A model generated the notes under the pieces. That model was not told the origin of the DNA. It searched no databases and saw only the letters and a program-made list of their open reading frames with translations. This document shows positions 50,614 to 59,989 of a stretch of 64,000 bases of DNA, in pieces (the first letter of the stretch is position 1; every line of letters starts with the position of its first letter). Source of the DNA: G963668345 sp965206025 (lineage in GTDB: Bacteria; Acidobacteriota; Terriglobia; Bryobacterales; UBA6623); the NCBI GenBank assembly GCA_965206025.1, contig CBDBIU010000005.1:1302001-1366000 (forward strand). Direction: 5' to 3'. The position numbers and the translations under genes were made by a program.

Positions 50614-51996
50614 TCACTCCAGCAGAATTGCCTCCTTGAACAGCGCCTCGTCTCCAAAGTAGGAGAAATCGTTGCTAAAGGACAGCTCGGTGAGGCTGGA
50701 GGTGACCTCGACAAAATCCGAGACGATGGCAATGCCATTCGCGCCGGAAGAAGCGTACCCTGTCGCCCCGCTGTGAATGCGGGTGACTTGGTTGGGAGCG
50801 TAGATCACCCCAGCGAAGTAGAGCTCGCTCTCGCTCTCGAAAGTCACATCCGCCATGTGGAACTCTAGACTGCGGTCCACGAAGATGGCTATGCCTCGGT
50901 AGGGATCGTCGGCGCCGGTGCGGCCGGTGAGATCGAAAATAGAAGCACTGCCCACCTTTAACCCCTTGCCCTCGTACCCCAATCCGGGGTGATCGGTGAG
51001 ATAGATCATGACATCCGTGCCGGTGACTCTTGTTCCAACGCCCTGTTGATCAAAGAGCTCGCCCTTGATGTAATAGATACCCGGGAGTAGCGTGACTTGG
51101 GCGCCGTTGTCGATCTTAAGCCCTTTACACAAAGCCATATGTCCGGGCTCTAGAGCAGTGGAGGGGTCCAGCGTGGTATCGGAGCTGATGATGTGTTGGT
51201 TGCCGTTTCCTCCGTAATCGCAGCCGTTCGGCACGGTCGGGTCGGGCAGCGACGCCATCGGGTCCATCCCCTTCGGCACGTTGAGGTAGGGGTCCACGTC
51301 AACCGGGTCGCTACTGTAGCTTGGATTTAGACAGATGTCTCGTGTGTAGTTGTCGCCCGTGACGTGGATGGAGTCTGCTCGCATGCAGGAGCCGCTGGAG
51401 ACGTCGAGCCCTCCTGAGTTTGCGGAATGGACAACCACTTCACAGCCGACGTCGAGCGTAGCTCCGCTGTGGACGTGCATAGATTTTTCCTCGGTCTCAT
51501 TCAGGGCATAAATGCAGCCGTCCCCCTCTCCGAGCAAGCCGGCTGAGGCCCGAGCGCAGGCCGTGGCGTCGTTGGCGCCCAAAATGGGCATGAAAAAGGT
51601 CGTGTGCGTTTGGCAGGCAATGACCTCGACCACGAGCGGGTTGCCTGTATAAGGGCCGCTTGCCGGCGGATGATTCACCGTAACCGTGACGTTGTTGACA
51701 CCATTCGTGAAGCCATTCCGTTCGGTGCCTTCCTCGGCGAACACCGTCAGCTTGTCGTCACAACCGGTGGATGATGTGTCCGCACAGGCGCTGCGGCGGA
51801 ATGCTTGGACGGCGGCCATGGCCCCCGCATCGGCGGCCACCTGAATCCTCCGCTTCAAATACATGAAAAACCCCATGTCCGTGGATATGGCGAGGACGCC
51901 GAACAATCCGGTTAACATCAACGCGCCAGCCACCAGGAGAGTTCCTTTCCTCCGGTGACTGCCGGCCTTCCTGGGGTACCGCCCTTCTGTTTTCAT
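50614..51996 (-). CDS. TadG-like pilus-associated protein
   Basis: The 460-residue protein has the Flp-pilus-type N-terminal helix (LLVAGALMLTGLFGVLAIST, DMGFFMYLKRRIQVAADAGA), the TadG/TadE-like start of secreted pilus-assembly proteins. A long extracytoplasmic beta-rich region follows with several Cys residues (SADTSS-type, CEVVVHSANSGGLDVSSGSC). It heads the minus-strand unit with the two TadE genes. Confidence 0.8.
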   Translation of the reverse strand: MKTEGRYPRKAGSHRRKGTLLVAGALMLTGLFGVLAISTDMGFFMYLKRRIQVAADAGAMAAVQAFRRSACADTSSTGCDDKLTVFAEEGTERNGFTNGVNNVTVTVNHPPASGPYTGNPLVVEVIACQTHTTFFMPILGANDATACARASAGLLGEGDGCIYALNETEEKSMHVHSGATLDVGCEVVVHSANSGGLDVSSGSCMRADSIHVTGDNYTRDICLNPSYSSDPVDVDPYLNVPKGMDPMASLPDPTVPNGCDYGGNGNQHIISSDTTLDPSTALEPGHMALCKGLKIDNGAQVTLLPGIYYIKGELFDQQGVGTRVTGTDVMIYLTDHPGLGYEGKGLKVGSASIFDLTGRTGADDPYRGIAIFVDRSLEFHMADVTFESESELYFAGVIYAPNQVTRIHSGATGYASSGANGIAIVSDFVEVTSSLTELSFSNDFSYFGDEALFKEAILLE

Positions 51997-52837
51997 GCCA
52001 ACCGCCTCCCGTTCCTTCCGTTCGGAACTGACCGCCGGAGCTGAGTCGGGCGCTCGGACTGCATTCCTTGCCGAGCGGTAAGTTGCGGATGACTGTGTTG
52101 TCTGGTCATGCCACCCCCCACGGCTACTCCATCGCGACTAGCGTTACATTTCCAGCGCAACAGACGTTACGGAAAGAGCACACTGAAATTCCGAAGTTCG
52201 CCTACGCAAAATACCAGAACGACTAGGACTGTTTACATTAAGTACCAACTTAACCAGTACTATAGTACGAGAATAGGTGATTCGCAGCAAAACTGTCAAT
52301 AGATCGTTGGCTACAAAATTGGAGACAAACTTTAGTACTAAACCGGCCTAGCATAAGCCTCTTCGGCAGGTTCGTGGACTACACCTGCCTGTTTTCAGGA
52401 AGAAATCTTTCCCGTTCGATGGCGCGTAAGTTACTCAGTATACAGAGCCATCCTCCTGACAACATGGGCATTCTCCGTCGAGAGGTCTGCAGAGAGGGCA
52501 ACTGCTTTGTTCCATCTACTACCCTCGCCCCGCATGCCTAGGCGGCGCGCCGGGCGCGGGTGGTCACAGAACTATAGTGAGGGATCTAACAGGTCCGGTT
52601 GAGCGACGTGGGGCCGAGGAGGCATTTCTAACCCCGGTCACGGTGGATTCGGCGAAAGGCCGGGCGGGCACGGCTGGCGGCAAGAGTTCGTGTACATCGC
52701 CTACAGTCTGTAGGGCAGCCGGGCGCGGCTCTGCTTCATCGCAAGGCCGATAGCAAGAAACGGAGAGATCGTCCCCGGCATCTTGCGCTGCTTCCTGATA
52801 TCCGTGCTTCTTCAGGCCAAGGAACTATACAGACCCC
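51997..52837. other. long gene-free region
   Basis: About 840 bp between the Tad unit and msrB hold no supported gene. The part at 52140-52330 is AT-richer and may contain the divergent promoter. No RNA gene, riboswitch or transposon end was recognised. Confidence 0.4.
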
Positions 52838-53236
52838 CTAAGTCGCTTCGCCCAGTTTGAGCGCTAGCGAGTTGATGCAATAACGGAGACCTGTCGGTGC
52901 CGGACCATCTTCGAATACGTGGCCGAGGTGGGCGTCACAGGCGCTGCACAACACCTCGGTCCGGCGCATCCCGTAGGTCCGGTCCGACTCGGTCATGACG
53001 TGGTCGGCGGCGATCGGCTCGGCGAAGCTTGGCCAGCCGGTGCCGGAATCGAATTTCGTCTCGGAGTGAAACAGCTCATTGCCACAGCAGACGCAACGGT
53101 AGACGCCGGGCAGCTTGCAGTCGTGATATTCCCCGGAAAAGGGCGGCTCGGTTCCCTTCTTTCGAGTTACCTCAAACTGCTCGGGGGTGAGATCGTTACT
53201 CCACTCCTGCTCGGATTTCTCGACCTTGCCTTTCAT
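52838..53236 (-). CDS. msrB: peptide-methionine (R)-S-oxide reductase MsrB
   Basis: The 132-residue enzyme reduces the R form of oxidised methionine in proteins. It has four zinc-ligand Cys in two pairs (CVCCGNELF and CSACDAHLGHVF), the GTGWPSF motif and the catalytic Cys in RYCINSLAL. The length is typical and there is no signal peptide, so it is cytoplasmic. Electrons normally come from thioredoxin. Confidence 0.95.
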   Translation of the reverse strand: MKGKVEKSEQEWSNDLTPEQFEVTRKKGTEPPFSGEYHDCKLPGVYRCVCCGNELFHSETKFDSGTGWPSFAEPIAADHVMTESDRTYGMRRTEVLCSACDAHLGHVFEDGPAPTGLRYCINSLALKLGEAT

Positions 53237-53379
53237 CTCCGGCCCCTTTCAACGGCGGCAGCCTGCGCGAGCCGAATCGTCTGTGTGACGCGCGCTTTCC
53301 TCACGGAACCGCGGCCGCTCATGATTCCTCCCCTATGGAGCGCACCGCTTGCAGGGCACTTTACCATAACATTAAGAGA

Positions 53380-54213
53380 ATGAGAAGGATTCCTTTTTGG
53401 CTGAGCGCGGGCGCCCTGAGTCTCGGGGTTGTTTTCCAAGCACTCGGGGCACAAGAAACCGTTGCCGGACTTCTCGTCGAAGCGCGCGCCGCCTACGAGA
53501 GCGGCCACCGGCGTCGCGCCCTCTCGCTCGCAAATGAGGCCATCCAGCTGGACCCTCAACATGCCGACGCCTACCTGCTGCGAGGAGCTATCCACGAGAG
53601 ATCCCGGGAGTACGCCTTGGCGTCGGCTGATTACGATGAAGCGATTCGACTCCGTCCGCAACAGGCCCACGCTTACAACCGTCGTGGCGGTGTGCGCTTC
53701 AAGCTGGATCGCATCGCGGACTCGATTGAAGACTTCGACAAAGCGATCGCGCTTGACCCCAGCCAGGAACCGCATCATTGGCAGCGTGGAATCGCCTACT
53801 ACTACGCCGGGCTTTACCAGAAAGGCCGCCGGCAGTTTGCATCCCACCAAACGGTCAACCCCAATGACGTCGAAAACACCGTTTGGCACTATCTCTGCGT
53901 GGCGCGCCTCGATGGCGCCCGGGAGGCGCAGCGGTCGATACTAAAAATCAGCGGGGATTCCCGCGTTCCGATGATGCAGATCTACCGGCTGTTCCGTGGC
54001 GACGGGACCATCAGCAATGTGCTTCAAGCGGCCCGCGCCGGTTCACCATCACCACAGATCCTCAACCAGCGACTTTTCTACGCCTACCTCTACATCGGGC
54101 TCTATCACGAAGCCCACGGGAAGACCGAAGCCGCCCGAGAGAACATCGTTCAGGCACTTGACCACGAAGTTGGCCATTACATGTGGCACGTGGCGCGGAT
54201 TCACGGGCAATGA
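53380..54213 (+). CDS. exported TPR protein
   Basis: From ATG 53380 the 277-residue protein has a signal peptide (FWLSAGALSLGVVFQALGA) and at least three TPR units (AYESGHRRRALSLANEAIQL, REYALASADYDEAIRLRPQQ, RIADSIEDFDKAIALDPSQE). A C-terminal helical region follows (HEAHGKTEAARENIVQALDH). It is probably a periplasmic scaffold. An upstream in-frame start at 53335 would hide the signal peptide and is not used. Confidence 0.85.
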   Translation: MRRIPFWLSAGALSLGVVFQALGAQETVAGLLVEARAAYESGHRRRALSLANEAIQLDPQHADAYLLRGAIHERSREYALASADYDEAIRLRPQQAHAYNRRGGVRFKLDRIADSIEDFDKAIALDPSQEPHHWQRGIAYYYAGLYQKGRRQFASHQTVNPNDVENTVWHYLCVARLDGAREAQRSILKISGDSRVPMMQIYRLFRGDGTISNVLQAARAGSPSPQILNQRLFYAYLYIGLYHEAHGKTEAARENIVQALDHEVGHYMWHVARIHGQ

Positions 54214-54217
54214 CCAC

Positions 54218-54350
54218 CCCGCATTTCTCACCACCTGACGGTCGAAGCACACGATAGGTCCGCCATTACCACGTTGCGCTTGCTCACCGTGCTCAACGTA
54301 CTGACGGGCCTCTCACGCACTTCGCCTCGCCACCTGGTGAGAAAAGCGGG
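54218..54350. repeat. REP/MITE-like palindromic element, copy 1
   Basis: The ends CCCGCATTTCTCACCA and (inverted) CCCGCTTTTCTCACCA bracket 133 bp. The interior shares a GCGCTTGCTCACCGTGCTCA-type block, inverted, with the element at 62138-62303. It sits directly downstream of the TPR gene. Confidence 0.65.
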
Positions 54351-54427
54351 TTAATCCGTCCCCGCCGCATGTCGTGAGAAATGCGGACGAATGATCCTAC
54401 GGGAGCCGAACTTTCTCCTGACGCGCC

Positions 54428-55177
54428 TTATGAAACTTCCAACCCCACCATGGCGGGCAATACGTCGCCGATCTCGTCGCGGAGAACTAAATCGGCCATG
54501 GGGTCGAGCGGCGTTTCGGTGCGGTTGATGATAATCAGCTTGGCGCCACCGTGCTTGGCCAGCAGCGGTAGGCTCGCCGCGGGCTGGACGACGAGTGATG
54601 AACCCACGGCCACAAACACGTCGCATGATTCCGAAGCGCGCTTAGCTTCGGCAAGCACGTCCTGGGGCATCGCCTGGCCGAAGGATATCGTGGCCGGTTT
54701 CAAATACCCCCGGCACGCTCGGCACAGCGGGGCGCGCTCCCCGTCTAGAACCCTTTGGACCGCCTCATTCATGTCCACCCGGCCGCCGCAGCTTAGGCAC
54801 GCTGCCTCCGTGGTCGTTCCGTGAAGTTCGAGGACCATCTCGTCGGGGAGCCCGGCCCGCTGATGAAGACGGTCGATGTTCTGCGTGATCAGGACCTTGA
54901 GCTTACCCAATCGCGCCAGCTCGACAAAGGCGAGGTGGCCGGCATTGGGCTTGGCGTCGCGCATGTCGGGCCAGCTTTCGACTTTCTGGCGCCAGTATTC
55001 GATGCGATCTTCCTCGTTGCGTAGGAATTCATCGAAGTAGACAGTCCGGTTTCGAGCCCATACTCCGTTGGGACTGCGAAAGTCGGGAATCCCGGACTCG
55101 GTAGAGATCCCGGCGCCGCTAAACCCAACGACATGTCGGGCGTCTGTGATCCATTGGCGGACGGCTTGAACACTCAC
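54428..55177 (-). CDS. SIR2-family NAD-dependent protein deacetylase
   Basis: The 249-residue sirtuin has GFSGAGISTESGIPDFRSPN (NAD binding), TQNIDRLHQRAG, the catalytic His in ELHGTT, and a zinc site with CLSCGG and CRACRG. The FGQAMP and GSSLVVQPAASLP motifs complete the fold. It would remove acetyl or acyl groups from lysines in metabolic enzymes. The short length and absence of fused domains favour a housekeeping deacetylase over a defence sirtuin. Confidence 0.94.
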   Translation of the reverse strand: MSVQAVRQWITDARHVVGFSGAGISTESGIPDFRSPNGVWARNRTVYFDEFLRNEEDRIEYWRQKVESWPDMRDAKPNAGHLAFVELARLGKLKVLITQNIDRLHQRAGLPDEMVLELHGTTTEAACLSCGGRVDMNEAVQRVLDGERAPLCRACRGYLKPATISFGQAMPQDVLAEAKRASESCDVFVAVGSSLVVQPAASLPLLAKHGGAKLIIINRTETPLDPMADLVLRDEIGDVLPAMVGLEVS

Positions 55178-55476
55178 TTGTCGGCCATCGTAGCACGCCG
55201 GCCGCGAGCGAGAGGCCGATCGTGTCCTGCTCAGATCGCCCAGGCATTGTATTGCCGCATGTCACAGGCGTCTCGGGTGGGGTGATTTTCGCTCTCCAGG
55301 TGGTGCGCAGCCGGCCTCGGAAAATTGGCCAGCAGGGGTTGCTATAAGCGAAGGGGTCCCTTCGCCTAGGTACGCCGGACGGCTAAATCAATCGTTACAG
55401 TGAGAACGGTGAGAAGCGCAACGAAATGGTGGCGGCCTTGCCGCATTCTTCGAAGGTCAGGGGTGAGAAGAGTGAG

Positions 55477-55683
55477 CTAGAGAGTCGCGGCTTGGTTCGT
55501 GTAGCTCTTCATTTTGGAGAAGATCAGCGAGACCTGGTGCGTCACCCCGGTGGGAAAAGTTGCACCCGCCGTGACAGCAAGGAATGCTGTTAGTAGGGCG
55601 TATTCGATGAAGTCCTGGCCACGGGTGTCTCGCCAGATCTTGGCGCGCAGGAAGCGTTTCCAAAGGGTCTTCACGTAGCTCAC
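55477..55683 (-). CDS. Flp-type IVb pilin
   Basis: The 68-residue protein has the Flp prepilin signature: a basic leader, then the cleavage/hydrophobic region RGQDFIEYALLTAFLAVTAG with the conserved Glu-Tyr, and a short tail. It is the likely pilus subunit assembled by the Tad system whose TadE/TadG genes lie at 49604-51996, about 3.5 kb away. Confidence 0.87.
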   Translation of the reverse strand: MSYVKTLWKRFLRAKIWRDTRGQDFIEYALLTAFLAVTAGATFPTGVTHQVSLIFSKMKSYTNQAATL

Positions 55684-55883
55684 CTACTGCCTACTCAACT
55701 AGACAAAGTAATGATAAGATTCTCTTGGTCTATCGTCAATGGCTCGAAGGTACTGGCGACTCAAACGATCGTGAGGTCAACGAGTAGGGTTTTTGCCCTA
55801 GGCAGGCCGTTGATCTGGGAGCATCTCGATTGCCCGAATGCAATTCTCTTCTTCAAGGAACTTTTGCCGGTCAAGGAGGACCG

Positions 55884-57053
55884 ATGTTCGCTTTTCACGG
55901 TGTCGATTTCATCGCCTTTGACTCTCTGCTCGACGAGCAGCAGCTCATGGTTCGCCGGACGGTGCGCCGCTTCGTGGACGAGAAGGTCATGCCCGTAATC
56001 GGCGACCACTTCCGCGACGCCCGGTTCCCCGCACAGCTCGTCGGGGAAATGGCGCAACTCGGCTTCCTAGGGGCTAATCTCGAAGGCTACGGGTGCGCCG
56101 GAATGCGCGATATTGAGTATGGGCTGGTCATGCAGGAGCTCGAACGGGGCGACAGCAGTCTGCGCAGTTTCACCTCGGTGCAAGGGAGCCTGGTGATGTG
56201 GGCGATCCTCAACTACGGCAGCGAGGATCAGAAAAGCCATTGGCTGCCTCGTTTGCAGCGGGGTGAGGCGGTTGGCTGCTTCGGTCTGACTGAACCGGAC
56301 TTCGGGTCCAATCCGGCGGGGATGCGCGCACGGGCGGTGCGCCAGGGGGCACACTACGTTCTCAACGGGGAGAAGACCTGGATCACAAACGGTAGTATTG
56401 CCGACGTCGCTCTGGTTTGGGCCAAGGAGGGAAACGAGGTCCGCGGATTTCTGGTCGAAAAGGGCGCGCCGGGGTTTTCGGCGACCGACATCGGCGCCAA
56501 GTGGTCCATGCGAGCCTCGATCACGTCATCGCTTTCTTTCACCGACTGCCGCATTCCGCTGGAAAACGCGCTCCCGAAAGCGATTGGCCTCAAGACGGCG
56601 CTAGCCTGCTTGACCGAAGCTCGCTACGGCATTGGCTGGGGCTGTATCGGAGCAGCCATGGCTTGCTATGAAACGGCGCGGCAATACACCCTTGTGAGAA
56701 AGCAGTTCAACAACCGGCCTCTTGCCTCGCACCAACTCGTGCAGAAGGAATTGGCTTGGATGATCACTGAAATCAGCAAGGCCCAACTGTTGGCCTATCA
56801 CGCGGCTCGCCTAAAAAGCCAAGGGCGCTTGCACTATTCGCACGTTTCCATGCTGAAACGCAATAATGCATGGATGGCGCTCGAAACCGCTCGCCGCAGC
56901 CGCGACCTGCTCGGCGCGAACGGCATCACTGACGAATATCCTGTCTTTCGCCACATGTCGAACCTCGAGACCGTCAAGACCTACGAAGGTACGGACAACA
57001 TCCATGCCCTGACGATCGGAGAGCGGGTGACCGGCATTCCCGCCTACTCGTAG
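55884..57053 (+). CDS. acyl-CoA dehydrogenase, glutaryl-CoA dehydrogenase-like
   Basis: The 389-residue flavoenzyme has the acyl-CoA dehydrogenase blocks: GCFGLTEPDFGSNPAGM, GEKTWITNGSIADVALVWA, and YEGTDNIHALTIGERVTG with the catalytic Glu. The layout and R-rich N-terminus are closest to glutaryl-CoA dehydrogenases, which oxidise and decarboxylate glutaryl-CoA in lysine/tryptophan breakdown. ATG 55884 has GGAGGACC just upstream and is chosen over 55830. Substrate assignment is from family resemblance only. Confidence 0.85.
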   Translation: MFAFHGVDFIAFDSLLDEQQLMVRRTVRRFVDEKVMPVIGDHFRDARFPAQLVGEMAQLGFLGANLEGYGCAGMRDIEYGLVMQELERGDSSLRSFTSVQGSLVMWAILNYGSEDQKSHWLPRLQRGEAVGCFGLTEPDFGSNPAGMRARAVRQGAHYVLNGEKTWITNGSIADVALVWAKEGNEVRGFLVEKGAPGFSATDIGAKWSMRASITSSLSFTDCRIPLENALPKAIGLKTALACLTEARYGIGWGCIGAAMACYETARQYTLVRKQFNNRPLASHQLVQKELAWMITEISKAQLLAYHAARLKSQGRLHYSHVSMLKRNNAWMALETARRSRDLLGANGITDEYPVFRHMSNLETVKTYEGTDNIHALTIGERVTGIPAYS

Positions 57054-57215
57054 AGGTTCGCGGAAGCAGAGATAGCCCAATTAGACGAGCTAACGCAACG
57101 GAGTCACAGCGGGCCTGTCGGGTGCTTCGGCCCGTCAGCCGGCAAAAGTAAGGACTAAACATTCCGGTCGAAGCCGCACGAAGGGTCACGACGCGAAATC
57201 ACGATCCGGGGAACA

Positions 57216-57725
57216 ATGAACAGAACGCCGGCCCTTTCACCGTTTGCACCGGCAGCCGCTTTACATTTGGCGGCGCTTCTGGTTGCCGCCATCGTTCTCG
57301 CTGCGGTCCTGTTCGCACCGGTTCTGGCCCGCTTCGAGCGTCCGGAGACGATTCCGATCTACGCCGCCTTTAGCTCGGTGTGTCATCAGCAACCCGAACG
57401 TTGTTGGTGGCTGCTCGGTCACCCGCTCGCCGTTTGTGTCCGCTGCCTCGGCTTCTACGTGGGCGCGATCGCGGCCTTGCTGGCCGGATGGCGGTTTTGG
57501 GGTCCCGCGTTCGTTCTAGCCGCTCTGTCGGCCCTGGCGACGTGGGCGGGAGAATTGAGCGGCGCCATTCCGTTCACGCCGTGGCTCTGGTTCGTGACCG
57601 GATTGGCCCTGGGGTCAACCTGCGTGGGCGCCCTCAGCGAGGCGGTCTCAGCGTGGAAAAAATCCGGAGCCAGGCCGCACACAAACTCGATGAGCGCCCC
57701 CGCGTCGACAGACTCGTCTTGCTAA
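57216..57725 (+). CDS. DUF2085 membrane protein
   Basis: The 169-residue protein has several hydrophobic helices and the DUF2085 signature CHQQPERCWWLLGHPLAVCVRC with paired cysteines and a histidine, suggesting a metal or redox site at the membrane. The function of the family is unknown. A 48-bp palindrome starts at its stop codon. Confidence 0.85.
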   Translation: MNRTPALSPFAPAAALHLAALLVAAIVLAAVLFAPVLARFERPETIPIYAAFSSVCHQQPERCWWLLGHPLAVCVRCLGFYVGAIAALLAGWRFWGPAFVLAALSALATWAGELSGAIPFTPWLWFVTGLALGSTCVGALSEAVSAWKKSGARPHTNSMSAPASTDSSC

Positions 57726-57771
57726 CCCGCTTTTCTCACCACGTGGCGTCAGGTGGTGAGAAATGCGGGTT
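57724..57771. repeat. compact REP-like palindrome, copy 2
   Basis: AACCCGCTTTTCTCACCACG is followed closely by the inverted half ending GGTGAGAAATGCGGGTT. Mobile-element copy B inserted at its right end and duplicated TGCGGGTT. It could act as a terminator for the DUF2085 gene. Confidence 0.65.
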
Positions 57772-58227
57772 GGCTCTTCTGGGATTTTAGTGGCTGGCGG
57801 CGGTGAGTGACGGATCCCTCGCCACTGTGAGGCCGACCTCCCGGAGCCTGCTTCGGTGCCATTCAAGGGCTTCGTGACAACTCTACGGCCCCCAAGGCCG
57901 GGCGGCGACTGCGTTGGCCAAAAAGAATTACTGATAAACAAAGGGTTACGAGTAGAGCAAGGCTGCTGGCAGGTAGTCGTACAGTCTCCCGAAGGCTGTG
58001 AAATGCGGATCCACAACTGTCATCCAGTGGCCACACTCAAAGAGATAACTCCCTGTTTATCAGTGTCTTATTCCCTTTACGAGTTGCCCACGACCGGACT
58101 GGCGTGTAGGGTATTTGGGGATTTCTTGGCCGCCTTTTGGGCTCCGATGTGACTGCGGGCGACGTCGGGTCGGCAGGATGGAGGAGCCGGCTACCCGTTG
58201 GCCACCCACTAAAAACCCGGAAGAGCC
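57772..58227 (-). mobile_element. 456-bp non-autonomous ISL3-like element, copy B
   Basis: The inverted ends GGCTCTTCTGGG and GGCTCTTCCGGG bracket exactly 456 bp. The perfect 8-bp duplication TGCGGGTT (57764-57771 and 58228-58235) shows a true transposition. It is in the opposite orientation to copies A and C. No transposase is encoded; ISL3-family enzymes are known to give 8-bp duplications. Confidence 0.9.
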
Positions 58228-58466
58228 TGCGGGTTAAGGGCGCCATTTCGGAGATACGGTCACGAATCGCGCCGGCAACGAACAACGATGAATTGCCCCC
58301 TTACGGACGGCTTGGGCGTCTCGCGTTTAAACTCGGGGCGCGATTCATTGCGCCCCGAGCCTATGAGCCGCCATACCGCGACAAGCTGATTGATACCTAA
58401 CCGCATTTGCGAAATACTGTACTAAGCTTAGGTTTTGACCTTCGCTCGCCGGACGGATAGTCGCCG

Positions 58467-59093
58467 ATGAATCGAACCTGCACCTGTGGCGCTACAGCAC
58501 CCGCCGACGCGCAGTTTTGTCCCCGCTGTGGCCGGCCTTTCGACGGATCGTCCGATAACCCGCTGACGCCAGAAGTCGTACTGTCTGTTCCGACGCCCGA
58601 CGCTTCTGCCGGGCCTCCTCCGATTGGCTTCGGCAACCCCCAAGCCGTCCGTTCCGCCCTGCTGGCCTCGGTCGTGGCGGCGATACTGGGCAACCTGCCC
58701 TTCCTGGGAATGCTCTGTTTCATTTGGTATCCCGGAGCCGGTTTCCTCTCCGTCTATAACTACCGCCGCCGAACCGGGTTGACGCCCACGACTTCCGGGG
58801 GCGCCAAGTTGGGTTGGATCACCGGCATTTTCGCGTTCATGATGTCTCTCTCCATGTTGGCCCTGGTCTTTCTCTTTCCTCGGCAAAACGGCAGCCTCGT
58901 CGAAACCATCCGACGCCAGATCAGCGAGTACCCGGCCCAGGAGGAGGCCAAACGCCAACTGTTGGAACTGTTGGACAACCCCTCGGCCCTTGCCGTCCTG
59001 CTGCTGATATACCTGGTGATGTTGTTCGTCCTGGTGGCTGGTCTGACGACCACGGGTGGCGCTCTCGGCGCCAAGGTTCTCGAAGAAGACTGA
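58467..59093 (+). CDS. zinc-ribbon membrane protein
   Basis: The 208-residue protein begins with a zinc ribbon (CTCGATAPADAQFCPRCGRP) and has about three membrane segments (LLASVVAAILGNLPFLGMLC, WITGIFAFMMSLSMLALVFL, SALAVLLLIYLVMLFVLVAG). A zinc ribbon joined to membrane helices is common in uncharacterised envelope proteins. No catalytic function is visible. Confidence 0.8.
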   Translation: MNRTCTCGATAPADAQFCPRCGRPFDGSSDNPLTPEVVLSVPTPDASAGPPPIGFGNPQAVRSALLASVVAAILGNLPFLGMLCFIWYPGAGFLSVYNYRRRTGLTPTTSGGAKLGWITGIFAFMMSLSMLALVFLFPRQNGSLVETIRRQISEYPAQEEAKRQLLELLDNPSALAVLLLIYLVMLFVLVAGLTTTGGALGAKVLEED

Positions 59094-59112
59094 AGCGGCG
59101 TTCGGGTCTGCT

Positions 59113-59146
59113 AACCAGCTTTTCTCACCACGTGGCGAGAAGCGCG
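59113..59146. repeat. REP-like palindromic fragment, copy 3
   Basis: AACCAGCTTTTCTCACCACG and a partial inverted half (GCGAGAAGCGCG) match the repeats at 57724 and 62138. It lies between converging genes. Confidence 0.5.
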
Positions 59147-59536
59147 TCAACGTTCCGGTCGGCCTGTCGGCGAGCTTTCAAGCAGCATGTAGCTGACTAT
59201 CGCCACGGCCATAAGTTGTTGCTGGGTGTCGAAGATGTCGACACGCCCCACGCACAGGGAGCGGCCCGCGTGGACCAGATCGGCCTTGGCCACCACTTTG
59301 GCCCCGTGGATCGGCCGCAGGTAGTTGACCTTCAGTTCGGTGGTGACTGCGGGGCGGCGTTCGCCGAAGTGGTTGATCATGGCGTGCCATACGGCTTCAT
59401 CGGCGATCGAGGCCACCACGCCGCCGTGCAGCACGCCAGACTCGTTCAACAGATCGTCGCGGATGTCGCATTCGACGTCGACGCCGTCTTTGCGTTTCCT
59501 CGCAACCCGGATGGGGAGACCGTCCTCGAAAGTCAT
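59147..59536 (-). CDS. PaaI-type hotdog-fold thioesterase
   Basis: The 129-residue protein has the PaaI-family HGG motif and catalytic Asp/Glu pattern: LLNESGVLHGGVVASIADEA, followed by TTELKVNYLRPIHGAKVVAK and HAGRSLCVGRVDIFD. It would hydrolyse acyl- or aryl-CoA thioesters in the cytoplasm. The length is typical of the family. Confidence 0.88.
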   Translation of the reverse strand: MTFEDGLPIRVARKRKDGVDVECDIRDDLLNESGVLHGGVVASIADEAVWHAMINHFGERRPAVTTELKVNYLRPIHGAKVVAKADLVHAGRSLCVGRVDIFDTQQQLMAVAIVSYMLLESSPTGRPER

Positions 59537-59873
59537 GACTGTCTATTATGCCGCGAACCGGACACCACAAACCAAAGGCTTATGGCTCTCCCCCCCGGGT
59601 GGAGCGAGTCGGTCCGGAAAACGGGCAAAATGTCATGCTGCAAAATGTCATGCTGTAGGTTAAGCAGTCCCCAGGGAGGGCTATCTGGCTCGATAGCCCC
59701 TCTTGTGCGCGTATACCATTGTGCCGTTCCTCGTGCGGCGGCTCGCTACGACCAAACCCACAGGTCACACCAGTAGCGCTGTCCGCGACGGCGTGGGTAG
59801 GCTAAGCTAGTCAGCCAATAGATACGTCGCCCACCGCTTGGTAAAGGGCGGTACGGGGTAGTCTCTCCAATCC
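59537..59873. other. intergenic region with a tandem 15-bp repeat and a hairpin
   Basis: AAAATGTCATGCTG occurs twice in tandem (around 59627-59656). A strong hairpin, GAGGGCTATC with GATAGCCCCTC (59676-59702), may be a terminator or regulatory RNA element ahead of the symporter gene. No gene was found. Confidence 0.45.
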
Positions 59874-59989
59874 ATGCACTCACAAGAAGCCGCACACGTC
59901 GTACTGACGCCGCTCGATATCGGTATTTTTCTCGCCAGCATTGTGTTGGTCATGGGGGTGGGGCTGTGGACGGGCCGCAAAGATAAAGA
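59874..59989 (+). pseudogene. 5' part of a sodium/solute symporter gene, interrupted
   Basis: From ATG 59874, 38 codons give MHSQEAAHVVLTPLDIGIFL and a first transmembrane helix ending in GLWTGRKDK, then mobile-element copy C begins. Removing the element and one GATAAAGA copy gives GRKDKDTKDFFLAGRG in frame, so the rest of the gene is at 60446-62050. Confidence 0.85.

Noticed and set aside
51997..52837. A riboswitch or small RNA in the long gap before msrB
   Set aside because: No recognisable conserved core, paired stems or terminator could be supported by eye.
54428..55177. The SIR2 protein as part of a defence system
   Set aside because: It is a stand-alone, typical-length deacetylase with zinc site and catalytic His, flanked by housekeeping genes.
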